From Nonomuraea candida (lineage in GTDB: Bacteria; Actinomycetota; Actinomycetes; Streptosporangiales; Streptosporangiaceae), in assembly GCF_000725485.1 (NCBI RefSeq), contig NZ_JOAG01000045.1:25718-89717 (forward strand): a stretch of DNA of 64,000 nt. Reading direction: 5' to 3'. A program made the translations under genes and the position numbers. Below, in pieces: positions 50,976 through 59,791 of the stretch. The notes under the pieces are model-generated. The model had not been told where the DNA came from, made no database searches, and saw only the letters and a list, made by a program, of their open reading frames with translations. Within the stretch, counting starts at the first letter, position 1; the number at the start of each line of letters is the position of its first letter.

Positions 50976-51536
50976 TCAGCTCACCAGGGCGCGGTGGCCG
51001 GCCTCCCGGACGATCCGCTCGGCGCTCTCCTCCGGGGTGAGCGCCGAGGTGTCGAACCACCAGCCGGCATCGCCCAGCTCACGTTTCATGCCGGCCTCCA
51101 GCTCCTCGTACCCGTCGAAGTCGAACCGCTGCCGCGGATGACGCATGGCGTTGCGGTACCGGCACACCTCGATGCCCGGCGCGAGAACGACGAACAGGAC
51201 CCGCCGGCCCGCGAGGAGGGAGACGAAGAAGTCCAGCTGCCGGCGGTCGGGGACCACCCAGTCGATCAGGGGTGTGAATCCGGCGTCGGAGAAGTTGGCC
51301 GCCAGCGCGCACAGGTTGCGGTTGCAGAGCTCCGCCTGCCGCGCCGCCTCGTCGGCGGGCTCACCGAGCGGCGAGACCCGCCCGCTGACGACGAGCCGGT
51401 TGACGAAGTCGCCGTCGAGCAGCGCGGCGCGCGGCAGGCGCTCGGCGACGAGCCTGGTCACCGTCGACTTCCCGGCCCCCGGCATCCCCGTCACGATCAG
51501 GCAGTCGGGCGCATCGGGAACGATCACGCCCGCCAT
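50976..51536 (-). CDS. P-loop kinase-like protein (AAA family)
   Basis: A 186-residue NTPase. Walker A GMPGAGKST is at residues 17-25 (DCLIVTGMPGAGKSTVTRLVAERL), then LLDGDFVNRLV, a LIDWVVPDRRQLDFF segment and a helical lid rich in Arg (CRYRNAMRHPRQRFDF). The size and pattern resemble small kinases of the chloramphenicol-phosphotransferase/adenylylsulfate-kinase-like group. A small molecule is the probable phosphate acceptor, but it cannot be named. It lies alone; the 252 bases between its stop and the TetR gene hold only GC-rich low-complexity sequence. Confidence 0.8.
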   Translation of the reverse strand: MAGVIVPDAPDCLIVTGMPGAGKSTVTRLVAERLPRAALLDGDFVNRLVVSGRVSPLGEPADEAARQAELCNRNLCALAANFSDAGFTPLIDWVVPDRRQLDFFVSLLAGRRVLFVVLAPGIEVCRYRNAMRHPRQRFDFDGYEELEAGMKRELGDAGWWFDTSALTPEESAERIVREAGHRALVS

Positions 51537-51750
51537 CGTGCCAGCGCACCCCGCCGCCCGGCAATCGCATTCCCGCCCCGGCGCGCCCGCCCCACCGCGC
51601 CGGGAGCGGGGGCGGAGGTTGCGCCCGCGTTCAAGAAGGTTCCCGGCCCCGGTCGCCGCTGCCAGGCTCGGGAGGCGGAAGGATCTTCGAGAGGAAGGGT
51701 GAGATCCGTTGTCGAACCGTGCCGCCGTCCACGTCGGGCCGCCGGGGAGG

Positions 51751-51782
51751 TTGACCTTGACGCTAACGTCAAGGTCCTAGCG
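51751..51782 (+). promoter_or_regulatory. MerR-type promoter with 9-bp dyad in a long spacer
   Basis: A -35 element TTGACC (51751-51756) is followed at about 20 bases by CTAGCG (51777-51782). A dyad with 9-base arms ACCTTGACG and CGTCAAGGT, separated by CTAA, fills 51754-51775. This over-long spacer with a central palindrome is the hallmark of MerR-activated promoters. The predicted start of transcription is at or near the MFS ATG (51790), so the message would be nearly leaderless. Confidence 0.8.
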
Positions 51783-51789
51783 TCGCGGC

Positions 51790-53109
51790 ATGACAACGCA
51801 CGGAACCCCACCGGCGGCGGTGGCGGGCACGAGGGCGGCGGACGGCTCGCGCCCGTCCCCGCCGCTGTGGCTGCCGGCACTCTTCCTGCTGGCCTTCTCC
51901 TTCGGCACCGACGACCTGATCATCGCGGGCATCCTGCCGGGCCTCTCCCGGGACCTGGGCGTCCCGGTCGCGATGGGCGGCCAGCTCGTGACCGTATTCG
52001 CGCTGACGTACGCGCTGGGGGCGCCGGTCGCGGCCTTCCTGACCGCCCGGCTGCCCCGGCGGCGGGTGCTCGTCGGGGCGGCGGTCGTGTTCGTCCTCGC
52101 CAACCTCGGCGCCGCCCTCGCCCCGGCGTACGGGCCGCTGCTGGTGGCCCGGATCGTCTCGGGCCTGGCCGCCGCGACCGCGTCACCCGCCGCCTTCGCC
52201 GTCGCGGCCACGGCCGCGCCCGCGGGCCGCCAGGGACGGTATCTCGCGATCGTCGGGGCCGGCCTGACCACCTCCCTGGTGGCCGGGGTGCCGGCCGGCA
52301 CGTGGATCGGCGGCCTGCTGGGCTGGCGGGCCACCATGCTGTACGTCGCCGCCATCGCCCTCGTGGCAGCCCTCGGCCTGCTGGCGACCCTGCCACGGCT
52401 ACCGGCCGGAGAAGCGGCCGGCCCCGGCGGTCACCTGGCGCCGTCCCCGGGCGGGGAGGCGGCCGGGGTGAAGGAGCGGCTGGCGCTGCTGCGCCGGCCG
52501 GCGACGGCCGCGGCGCTGCTGGCGATGATCCCCAGTGGCGCGGGCGGGATGATGTCCTACGTCTACATCACCGAGATCACCGGCCTGCTCGGCGGCGTCC
52601 GGGGCTCCGCCGTCGCCCCGCTCATCACCGCCGTGGGCCTGGCCGGCATCGCGGGCGCGTTCGCCGGCGGCCGGCTGGTGGACGCCCTCGGCGCCCTGCG
52701 CGCGCTGATGGTCCTGCTGTGCGGGGTGTTCGCCGCGCCCCTTCTCATGGCCGTCCTCGGCGTGGCCGGAGGTCCGTACCCGCTGCCCGTCGTCGCGTCG
52801 GTCGTCGTGCTGTACGGCCTGGCCACCTGGGGCATCGCGCCCGCGACCCAGGCCTGGCTGCTCGAGCGGGGCGGCGGCCCCGGCGCCGCGAACGAGCTGC
52901 TCGCGCTGAACAACAGCGCCATGTTCCTCGGCTTCTCGCTCGCCGGCGGGATCGGCGGCCTGGTGCTGGAGACCGGCGGCCCGGCGGCCGTGCCCGCGAC
53001 CGCGGCGGGATTGGTGCTGCTCTCCCTGGCGTTGTTCCGGACGGCCTTCGTGTCCGACCGGCGAAGGCGGCGATCCGGCCCGGACGGCGGGGGAGGAGTG
53101 AGCGGATGA
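51790..53109 (+). CDS. MFS transporter (DHA1 efflux type) under MerR control
   Basis: A 439-residue transporter with twelve predicted helices. The N-terminal tail is Ala/Pro/Thr-rich; the first helix is LPALFLLAFSFGTDDLIIAGILPGL. It carries the sugar/drug-porter-like motif FLTARLPRRRVLVGAAVVF and the motif C region LTTSLVAGVPAGTWIGGLLGW. The pattern is that of actinobacterial efflux pumps. The ATG lies about 8 bases after the -10 box, with no ribosome site, so leaderless translation is likely. The MerR gene overlaps its stop, giving an autoregulated pump-sensor operon. Confidence 0.9.
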   Translation: MTTHGTPPAAVAGTRAADGSRPSPPLWLPALFLLAFSFGTDDLIIAGILPGLSRDLGVPVAMGGQLVTVFALTYALGAPVAAFLTARLPRRRVLVGAAVVFVLANLGAALAPAYGPLLVARIVSGLAAATASPAAFAVAATAAPAGRQGRYLAIVGAGLTTSLVAGVPAGTWIGGLLGWRATMLYVAAIALVAALGLLATLPRLPAGEAAGPGGHLAPSPGGEAAGVKERLALLRRPATAAALLAMIPSGAGGMMSYVYITEITGLLGGVRGSAVAPLITAVGLAGIAGAFAGGRLVDALGALRALMVLLCGVFAAPLLMAVLGVAGGPYPLPVVASVVVLYGLATWGIAPATQAWLLERGGGPGAANELLALNNSAMFLGFSLAGGIGGLVLETGGPAAVPATAAGLVLLSLALFRTAFVSDRRRRRSGPDGGGGVSG

Positions 53110-53474
53110 TGCGGATCGGCGAGCTGGCCCGCTGCGCGGGGGTGTCCACGCGGGCGCTGCGCTACTACGAGGAGCAGGGCCTGATCAGCGCGGCGCGCGA
53201 CCACAACGGCTACCGGGTCTACGACAGCGACGCCGTCCTCCTCGTACGCGACATCGCCCGCCTCCTGCACGCCGGGCTCAGCTCCGAGGACGTGCTGCGG
53301 TTCGTCCACTGCCTGGGCACGGGCGACCCGGAACCGCCGAAGGACTGCGTGGCCCTGCTCCGCACCTTCTCCGAACGCCTCGGCGCGCTCGACGAGCGCA
53401 TCGCCGCCCTGACCGAGACGCGCGGGCGCCTCGCGGCCGAGACCGACCGCCTGGCCAAGATCCTGGAAGACTGA
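53106..53474 (+). CDS. MerR family regulator
   Basis: A 122-residue MerR protein. The winged helix MRIGELARCAGVSTRALRYYEEQGLISAARDHNGYRVYDSDAV fills residues 2-45, and a long dimerisation helix (LLRTFSERLGALDERIAALTETRGRLAAETDRLAKIL) ends the protein. A CxxC-type metal-binding loop is absent, and only single Cys residues are present (for example VHCLG, KDCVALL), so an organic inducer is more likely than a metal. The start overlaps the MFS stop (ATGA). It should bind the dyad at 51754-51775. Confidence 0.92.
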   Translation: MMRIGELARCAGVSTRALRYYEEQGLISAARDHNGYRVYDSDAVLLVRDIARLLHAGLSSEDVLRFVHCLGTGDPEPPKDCVALLRTFSERLGALDERIAALTETRGRLAAETDRLAKILED

Positions 53475-53539
53475 GCACCCTCGCAAGGCTCTGTGTCCTG
53501 CCGGACATCCTGCGACTGCAAGCCGACGTGAAGTCAAGA

Positions 53540-53581
53540 CCCCGGCCCCGGCCCGGACCCCGGGGCGGGGCGGGGCCGGGG
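53540..53581. terminator. GC-rich bidirectional terminator
   Basis: An 11-bp perfect stem, CCCCGGCCCCG (53540-53550) with CGGGGCCGGGG (53571-53581), has a 20-base loop. It lies between the convergent MerR and endonuclease genes. Confidence 0.6.
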
Positions 53582-53596
53582 CGGGGCCGGGGCGGG
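53562..53596 (+). other. G-quadruplex-prone tract
   Basis: Seven G-tracts (six of four Gs, one of three) separated by one or two Cs run through 53562-53596 on the + strand, overlapping the right arm of the terminator stem. A stable G-quadruplex is predicted from the pattern and could add to transcription blocking. Confidence 0.55.
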
Positions 53597-53607
53597 CGGT
53601 GGTGGGG

Positions 53608-55419
53608 TCAGCGGGACAGCTCGTACGGGATGATCTCCGCCAGGGCGGAGGCGCCGCCCATGCCGTAGTCGACGCGCAGCCGCACGTACCGGGCCGGGAC
53701 GCCGTTGAGGTCCACGTCGTTCGGGGCCGTCATGCGCGGCCACTCCACCCGCCGGACGTCCGTGAACGTCGTGCCGTCCGCGCTGACCTGCACCACGCCC
53801 TTGAGCACCGTGCCGTTCATGTCGTAACGCAGCTTGGGCTGGAACCGGACCGCCGACAGCTCCCGGACCCGCCCGAGATCGACGGTGATGAAGTGCGGCT
53901 GCGGCGCGATCTGCGGGTAGTCGGAGTGGTAGTCGGTCGTCAGGTCGCCGTCGACCGCCCTGGACGGGTCGCCGGCGCCCGGCTTGAAGGTGGTGGCGGT
54001 CGCGCTGAGCTCGGCCGGCGGGACCGGCGTGCCGGCCGGGGCGGCGGGCCAGACGCCGGGGGCGTGCTCGGGCTCGTCGGCGACGACCGGCCGGTCGGGG
54101 CCGGCGCCCCGGCCGCGGATCACCACGTCGGTGATGACGGAGCTGTGGTCGGAGTAGAACGGGTAGGTCTGGTCGAGGGCGCCGCCCTGGTGGGCGGGCA
54201 GGCGGCGGTCGTCGATGCGGGAGCCGAGGACGCGCACGTCCCTGCCCCGGGTGAAGACGTAGTCGATGCGGGCGGGCGCGGAGCGGTAGCCGCTCAGCGG
54301 GCTCCAGGTGCGGCCGGGGTGGCGGCCGGCGTCGGGGTTGGCGTGGCGGAAGGTGTCGACGAAGCCGGCGTCGGCGTACATCTTGGTCAGCGGCCACGGC
54401 AGCACCAGCCCCGCGTGCCCGCGCGCGTTCTTGAACTGCTCGGTCCAGTCCAGGTACGGCCAGGCGTTGAGGTCGCCGCCCATCAGCACGGGGGCGTCGT
54501 CGTCGCCGATGAAGGAGGGCAGCGCCTTGTCGAGGATGGCCTTGCCCATGGCGACGCGGCGGAAGCGGTCGTCGTCGAGGAGCTGCGCGTCGGTCTTGGT
54601 GCGCGGCCGGCCGTAGAGGTTCTGCACGGCGGCCTCGTGGACGTCCCAGTTGGCGGAGATCTCGTGCCAGGTCCACATGGTGAAGGCGTGGACGTGCTTG
54701 CCGTTGGGCAGGCCGAGCCGGGCGCCGCCGAGGTTGAAGGAGGTGATGTCGGCGTCGGCGTAGCGCGGGTAGACCTTCTCGACCTTGAGCTTGGTGTAGA
54801 GCCACAGGTTGTCGCCGTTGGCGCTGTAGTCCTCGGGGTGGGTGAGCCGCACGCCGGTGAACCGGTCGCCCTCGGCGCGGCCGGCGTTGAGCCCGTCGAG
54901 GATCTTCTCCCCGGACCCGTACCCCTCGACCACGAACAGCACGTCGGGATCGACCTCGTTGAGGTACTCGATCATCTGCCGGAGGTTCTCGCCCGTCTTC
55001 TCCTGGCCGTTGATGGTGCCGCCGACGAAGAGGTTCCAGGTCATCAGCCGCAGCGGCGTGCCCGCCCACGTCTCCGGCATCGAGGTGACGCGGGCGTCGA
55101 CCGTGACCGGCTGCTCGGGCAGCACGAAGGGCCGGCTGCGCGCCTGCCCGTCGCGGCTGTAGAGGGTGTCGCGCGCCCACACCTGCGCGCCGCTCTTGAC
55201 GGTGATGGCGAACTCCAGCACCTTGTGCGGGCGCGCCGGGCCGGACGCGACGACCGTGCAGGTGCTGCCCGGGCGCTGGCCGTCACAGTCCAGCCGGTAC
55301 GTCGCCGGCCTGGCGACGTACGAGGGATAGATGACGGGGTCGGCGGCGGCGGGGACCGGGGCGAGCAGCCCGGCCAGGGCCAGGGCGGCGGCGGCCAGGG
55401 GAGGGATGGCGGTGCGCAT
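53608..55419 (-). CDS. Secreted endonuclease/exonuclease/phosphatase-fold protein with discoidin-like C-domain
   Basis: A 603-residue exported protein with a signal peptide ending near residue 26. A beta-rich N-terminal part (to about 120) precedes an EEP (DNase I/phosphodiesterase-like) domain: LRLMTWNLFVGG, LFVVEGYGSG, VLMGGDLNAWP, ARIDYVF and FYSDHSSVITDV carry the expected Asn, Glu, Asp and His catalytic residues. Residues about 470-600 form an F5/8-type (discoidin) carbohydrate-binding module (AVDGDLTTDYHSDYP, ITVDLGRVRELSAVRFQP). It probably cleaves phosphodiesters or DNA outside the cell while bound to a glycan. It follows the ROK gene by 60 bases on the same strand. Confidence 0.88.
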   Translation of the reverse strand: MRTAIPPLAAAALALAGLLAPVPAAADPVIYPSYVARPATYRLDCDGQRPGSTCTVVASGPARPHKVLEFAITVKSGAQVWARDTLYSRDGQARSRPFVLPEQPVTVDARVTSMPETWAGTPLRLMTWNLFVGGTINGQEKTGENLRQMIEYLNEVDPDVLFVVEGYGSGEKILDGLNAGRAEGDRFTGVRLTHPEDYSANGDNLWLYTKLKVEKVYPRYADADITSFNLGGARLGLPNGKHVHAFTMWTWHEISANWDVHEAAVQNLYGRPRTKTDAQLLDDDRFRRVAMGKAILDKALPSFIGDDDAPVLMGGDLNAWPYLDWTEQFKNARGHAGLVLPWPLTKMYADAGFVDTFRHANPDAGRHPGRTWSPLSGYRSAPARIDYVFTRGRDVRVLGSRIDDRRLPAHQGGALDQTYPFYSDHSSVITDVVIRGRGAGPDRPVVADEPEHAPGVWPAAPAGTPVPPAELSATATTFKPGAGDPSRAVDGDLTTDYHSDYPQIAPQPHFITVDLGRVRELSAVRFQPKLRYDMNGTVLKGVVQVSADGTTFTDVRRVEWPRMTAPNDVDLNGVPARYVRLRVDYGMGGASALAEIIPYELSR

Positions 55420-55479
55420 GGGCGTCGTCCTTCGGGAGAGGGGGTGTGCGGGCGTTCCCGGGAAAGCGGAAGGGGCCGG

Positions 55480-56646
55480 TCAGGCGGGCCGGCGGGGCGC
55501 GGCGGGCCGGGCGATCGAGCCGTCGGGGGAGAAGAAGTGCTCGTCCACGTGGTCCAGCGCCAGGCAGGCCGCGCCGAGCGCGACGCATTCCTCGCCGAGC
55601 ACCGAGGGCCGGACCTCCGGGACGCGCAGGCAGTGGGGTTCGAGGGCGCGGCGCAGGGCGGGCAGCAGGACGTCGGCGGAGCGGGAGAAGCCGCCGCCCA
55701 GCACGACCAGCTCGGGGTCGAGGGTCAGCACCATGGCGGCGGTGCCGAGCGCGAGCTGGTGGGCGTAGGCGTCGACGGCGGCCAGGGCGCCGGGGTCGCC
55801 GGCGCGGGCGGCGGTGAAGACGAGCCCGGCGGCGTCCTCGGGCGGGCTGCCCTGGGCGGCGGGGCAGCTCTCCAGGTGGTCGGCCATGGTGCGCCAGCCG
55901 GTCATCTCCATGAGGCCGACCTCGCCGGTGGCGCCGCTGAAGCCGTGGTGCAGGCGGCCGTTGAGGATGAGCGCGGCGCCGGGCCGGCGGCCGGCGTGCA
56001 GGTAGACCAGGTCGCGTACGCCGGCCGCGACGCCCAGCCGCTGCTCGGCGAGGGCGGCGAGCTTGCTGTCGTTCTCGATGGCGATCGGGCAGGTCAGCCG
56101 CTGCCCGAGATGGCCGATGAGGTCGACGCCCTGCCAGTCGGGCAGCGCCTCGACCCGGGTGACCAGCCCTTCCCGGTTGACGACGCCGATGCTGCCGACG
56201 GCGACGCCCCACACGTCGGACGGGCCGAGGCCGGCGGCGACGAGCGCGGCCTCGACGGCCCGCCACACGGCCTCCAGCCGCTCCTGCCGGATGGTGCGGC
56301 CGTCCACGGCGACCCGGCCGCTGGAGACGGTCCGCCCGGCCAGGTCGGTGACCAGGGCGAGGACCTTGTGCGCCCCTATGTCGATGCCGAGCACGTGCCC
56401 GGCGTCGGCGCGGAAGCGGTAGCGCTTGGCGGGCCGGCCCATGCCGCCGGGGGCGGGCTCGACCTCGCCGATCCAGCCGCGTTCGTGCAGGTCGGTGACG
56501 ACGTCGATGACGGAGTTGCGCGACAGGCCGGTCAGCGCGGCCAGCTCGGTCAGCGTCAGCGGGCCGGGCGCCTCACGCAGGGCGCGGATGCTGCCGAGCG
56601 AGTTCAGCTGGCGCAGCCGCTGAAGGTCCCCACCACTGACCTGCAC
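55480..56646 (-). CDS. ROK family regulator with degenerate kinase motifs
   Basis: A 388-residue ROK protein. The helix-turn-helix (LTLTELAALTGLSRNSVIDVVTDLHERGW) is near residues 30-58. The kinase-like fold has GIDIGAHKVLALVTDLAGR and ENDSKLAALAEQR but lacks the zinc motif CxCGxxGC (only a lone Cys in HLESCPAAQG), and the usual GTGIGAG loop is replaced by HAGRRPGAALILNG. It is therefore probably a pure sugar-sensing repressor. GTG at 56646 is preferred over ATG at 56661 because GAGGGGAG lies 4 bases upstream. It is divergent from the GH20/ABC operon and likely controls it. Confidence 0.85.
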   Translation of the reverse strand: MQVSGGDLQRLRQLNSLGSIRALREAPGPLTLTELAALTGLSRNSVIDVVTDLHERGWIGEVEPAPGGMGRPAKRYRFRADAGHVLGIDIGAHKVLALVTDLAGRTVSSGRVAVDGRTIRQERLEAVWRAVEAALVAAGLGPSDVWGVAVGSIGVVNREGLVTRVEALPDWQGVDLIGHLGQRLTCPIAIENDSKLAALAEQRLGVAAGVRDLVYLHAGRRPGAALILNGRLHHGFSGATGEVGLMEMTGWRTMADHLESCPAAQGSPPEDAAGLVFTAARAGDPGALAAVDAYAHQLALGTAAMVLTLDPELVVLGGGFSRSADVLLPALRRALEPHCLRVPEVRPSVLGEECVALGAACLALDHVDEHFFSPDGSIARPAAPRRPA

Positions 56647-56731
56647 GGGCTCCCCTCTCATTAACCACAGGCTCCGGATTATGTCGCCCTCATGTGATGC
56701 TCGCCACCTGGATCATCTGACAACAGGGGGC

Positions 56732-56759
56732 TTGACTGCAAGACCGACTCCATGACTAT
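56732..56759 (+). promoter_or_regulatory. Candidate promoter of the amino-sugar operon
   Basis: TTGACT (56732-56737) and GACTAT (56754-56759) are 16 bases apart. An imperfect TCCAT...ATGGA dyad (8-base spacer) overlaps the -10 region and could bind the divergent ROK or the LacI regulator. Confidence 0.45.
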
Positions 56760-56794
56760 CTATGGACTCCGCAATAAATCGGGGAGTTCGGCAC

Positions 56795-58039
56795 ATGACT
56801 GTGACCTTAGCCGTCGTCGGGGCCGGAGCCCGCGGCCAGATCTACGCCAGGGCGGCCGCCGCCGACGGCCGCGCGCGCGTGGTCGCCGTGGCCGATCCCG
56901 ACCCGGCCCGCCGCGACCGGCTGGCCGACGAGCACGGCCTGCCGGAGCAGGCCCGCTTCGCCGGCTGGGAGGAGCTGGCCGCCGTGCCGAGGCTCGCCGA
57001 CGCCGTCGTCGTCGCCACCCAGGACCGGCTGCACGTCGAGCCGGCCGTGGCCTTCGCCGGGCTGGGCTACGCCATCCTGCTGGAGAAGCCCATGGCGCCC
57101 ACCGAGCCCGAGGCGCGCCGGATCGCCGAGGCCGTCGAGCGCGCCGGGGTCGTCTTCGCCGTCTGCCACGTCCTGCGCTACACCGCCTACACCCGGGCGT
57201 TCAAGGAGCTGGTGACCGGCGGCCGGCTGGGCACCATCTCCAGCGTCCAGCACCTGGAGCCGGTCGGCTGGTGGCACATGGCCCACTCCTTCGTCCGGGG
57301 CCACTGGCGCAACGCCGCCGAGTCCGGGCCGATGCTGCTCACCAAGTCCTGCCACGACATCGACTGGCTGCTCCACCTCGTCGGGGACGAGCCGGTCGGC
57401 GTGGCCTCCTTCGGCTCGCTGACCCACTTCCGGCCGGAGAACCGGCCGGAAGGCGCGGGCGCGCGCTGCGTGAGCTGCGCGGCCGAGCCCGGCTGCCCGT
57501 ACTCCGCGCGCCGCCTCTACCTGGACTGCCTCGGCGACCCCGACCGCGAGTTCTGGCCGCTCGGCGCGGTCACCTCCGACGCCACCACAGCCGGGGTCCT
57601 GCACGCGCTGGAGCACGGCCCGTACGGCCGCTGCGTCTACGACTGCGACAACGACGTGGTCGACCAGCAGGTGGTGACGCTGGAGTTCGCGCGCGGCGCG
57701 ACGGCGTCGTTCACGATGACCGCCTTCACCCCGCTGGAGCACCGCAAGACGCGGGTCTTCGGCACGCACGGCTTCGCCGAGGGCGACGGCCGCACCATCA
57801 GGGTGGTCGACTTCGTCACCGGCGCCGAGGAGCTGATCGACACCGGGACCCGCGCGGGCGCGTCCCTGGCCGACGGCCACGGCGGCGGCGACGCGGGCCT
57901 CGTCCGGGCCTTCATCGACGCCGTGACGGCCGGCGACCAGGCGCCGCTCGGCGCGGACGCCTCTGACGCGCTGGCCGGGCACCTCGTCGTGTGGGCCGCC
58001 GAACGCGCCCGCGAGACCCGGACGGTGCAGCCCCTGTGA
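56795..58039 (+). CDS. Gfo/Idh/MocA family oxidoreductase with cysteine-rich insert
   Basis: A 414-residue dehydrogenase. The Rossmann motif VVGAGARGQIYARAA and the intact catalytic-lysine motif LLEKPMAP are present, followed by SCHDIDWLLHLVG with the typical Asp/His pair. An insert CVSCAAEPGCPYSARRLYLDC brings four cysteines together, as in a metal-binding knuckle seen in one subgroup. It likely oxidises a sugar or amino sugar with NAD(P). The ATG at 56795 has GGGGAG 8 bases upstream. It overlaps the next gene (GTG at 58036) and is first in the operon. Confidence 0.9.
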   Translation: MTVTLAVVGAGARGQIYARAAAADGRARVVAVADPDPARRDRLADEHGLPEQARFAGWEELAAVPRLADAVVVATQDRLHVEPAVAFAGLGYAILLEKPMAPTEPEARRIAEAVERAGVVFAVCHVLRYTAYTRAFKELVTGGRLGTISSVQHLEPVGWWHMAHSFVRGHWRNAAESGPMLLTKSCHDIDWLLHLVGDEPVGVASFGSLTHFRPENRPEGAGARCVSCAAEPGCPYSARRLYLDCLGDPDREFWPLGAVTSDATTAGVLHALEHGPYGRCVYDCDNDVVDQQVVTLEFARGATASFTMTAFTPLEHRKTRVFGTHGFAEGDGRTIRVVDFVTGAEELIDTGTRAGASLADGHGGGDAGLVRAFIDAVTAGDQAPLGADASDALAGHLVVWAAERARETRTVQPL

Positions 58040-59766
58040 CCACGAACCCCGCCCCCGGCCCTGACACCCGGGCCGAAGGGACGACGAACCCCGCCCGCGG
58101 CGCGCGGACCGGACCCGCCCCCGCCCCCGTCACCCGGGCCGAGGTGCCGGCGATCCCGGCGCCCGTGCACGCCACCCGGGCCGAAGGGCGCTTCACGTTC
58201 ACCGCCGCCACCCCGCTGGCCGCCGACCCGGCCCTGGCCGGGGCCGCGGCGTGGCTGCGCGCGAGCCTCACGCCGGCCACCGGCCTGCCGCTGCCGGACC
58301 GATCCCGGGGGTCCGAGGGGGCCGGTGGGGTGGAGCTGCGCCTGGCCGGAGGGCTCGGGCCGGAGGAGTACCGGCTCACGGCCACCCCGGAGTCGGTGCT
58401 GATCGAGGCCGCGACCCCGGCCGGCGCCTTCTACGGGGCGCAGACCCTGCGCCAGCTCCTCGACCCGGCCGCGTTCCGCCGCGGCCGCACCGGCGACAGG
58501 ACGTGGAGCGTGCCCGCCGTCACGATCGCCGACGCCCCCCGGTACGGCTGGCGCGGCTGTCTCATCGACGTGGCCCGCCACTTCCTGCCCAAGAACGACC
58601 TGCTGCGCTACATCGACCTGCTGGCCGCGCACAAGCTCAACGTCCTGCACCTGCACCTGACCGACGACCAGGGCTGGCGGCTGCAGATCAGGAAGTATCC
58701 CAGGCTGACCGAGGTCGGCTCGTGGCGGCGCGAGTCGCCGCTGGGCGCCCGGCGGCACCGCCGCTTCGACGGCCGGCCGCACGGCGGCTACTACAGCCAG
58801 GACGACATCAGGGAGATCGTCTCCTACGCCGCCGACCGGTTCATCACGATCGTCCCGGAGATCGACCTGCCCGGCCACACCCAGGCCGCCATCGCCGCCT
58901 ACCCGGAGCTGGGCAACCTCGCCACCCCGCTGGAGGTGCGCACCGACTGGGGCGTCAGCGAGAACGTGCTCAACGTCGCCGACTCCACGATCGCCTTCTT
59001 CACCGACGTGCTGGAGGAGGTGCTGGAGCTGTTCCCCGGCCCGTACGTGTGCGTCGGCGGCGACGAGGTCCCCAAGACCCAGTGGAACGAGAGCGTCCCG
59101 GCCAAGGAACGCATCCGCGAACTGGGCCTGCGCGACGCCGACGAGCTGCAGACCTGGTTCGTGCGGCACTTCACCGACTACCTGCTCGCCCGCGGGCGCC
59201 GGCCGCTGGGCTGGGACGAGCTGATGGAGGGCGGCCCGCCGCCCGGCCTCACCGTCGGCGCCTGGCGCGGCGAGAAGTGCGCCACGATGGCCGCCCGGGC
59301 CGGCCACGACGTCGTCGTGTCGCCCTTCGCCGAGACCTACCTGGACTTCCGGCAGGCCGAGGGCGACCAGGAGCCGGTGCCGATCGGCAGCGTGACGTCC
59401 CTGGAGGCGGTGCACGGCTTCGACCCGGTCCCCGGCGGCCTCACCGAGCAGGAGCGGGGCCGCATCCTCGGCGCCCAGGCGGCGCTGTGGACCGAGCACA
59501 TCGACTCGCCCCGGCTGCTCGACTACATGGCCTTCCCCCGCCTGGCCGCATTCGCCGAGGCGGTGTGGAGCGGCGGGCGCGACTTCGAGGACTTCCTCGG
59601 CCGGCTCGCCGTGCACGAGAAGCGGCTCGACGCCCTGGGCGTGGAATATCGCCCGGCCGCCGGCCCGCACCCCTGGCAGCGCCGTCCCGACGCCCCCGGC
59701 CACCCCCGGACCCGGGCGGAGATCGACGGCACGCTCGCCGCCTGGACCGCGAACCTGCGGTTCTGA
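58036..59766 (+). CDS. Glycoside hydrolase family 20 (beta-N-acetylhexosaminidase)
   Basis: A 576-residue cytoplasmic enzyme with no signal peptide. The N-terminal 45 residues repeat TTNPA and TRAEG-type units and look disordered. A GH20b domain (about 50-150) precedes the catalytic barrel (YGWRGCLIDVARHFLP, KLNVLHLHLTDDQGWRLQIRKYP). The acid/base pair is Asp-Glu in VCVGGDEVPKTQW, where the Asp positions the substrate N-acetyl group for substrate-assisted hydrolysis. It removes terminal GlcNAc or GalNAc from imported oligosaccharides. It starts with GTG overlapping the oxidoreductase stop. Confidence 0.93.
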   Translation: MTTNPAPGPDTRAEGTTNPARGARTGPAPAPVTRAEVPAIPAPVHATRAEGRFTFTAATPLAADPALAGAAAWLRASLTPATGLPLPDRSRGSEGAGGVELRLAGGLGPEEYRLTATPESVLIEAATPAGAFYGAQTLRQLLDPAAFRRGRTGDRTWSVPAVTIADAPRYGWRGCLIDVARHFLPKNDLLRYIDLLAAHKLNVLHLHLTDDQGWRLQIRKYPRLTEVGSWRRESPLGARRHRRFDGRPHGGYYSQDDIREIVSYAADRFITIVPEIDLPGHTQAAIAAYPELGNLATPLEVRTDWGVSENVLNVADSTIAFFTDVLEEVLELFPGPYVCVGGDEVPKTQWNESVPAKERIRELGLRDADELQTWFVRHFTDYLLARGRRPLGWDELMEGGPPPGLTVGAWRGEKCATMAARAGHDVVVSPFAETYLDFRQAEGDQEPVPIGSVTSLEAVHGFDPVPGGLTEQERGRILGAQAALWTEHIDSPRLLDYMAFPRLAAFAEAVWSGGRDFEDFLGRLAVHEKRLDALGVEYRPAAGPHPWQRRPDAPGHPRTRAEIDGTLAAWTANLRF

Positions 59767-59791
59767 TCACACCCCCCACCTGGAGAAACCC

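Noticed and set aside
55480..56661. ATG at 56661 as the start of the second ROK gene
   Set aside because: The GAGGGGAG ribosome site lies downstream of it, at the correct distance from the GTG at 56646.
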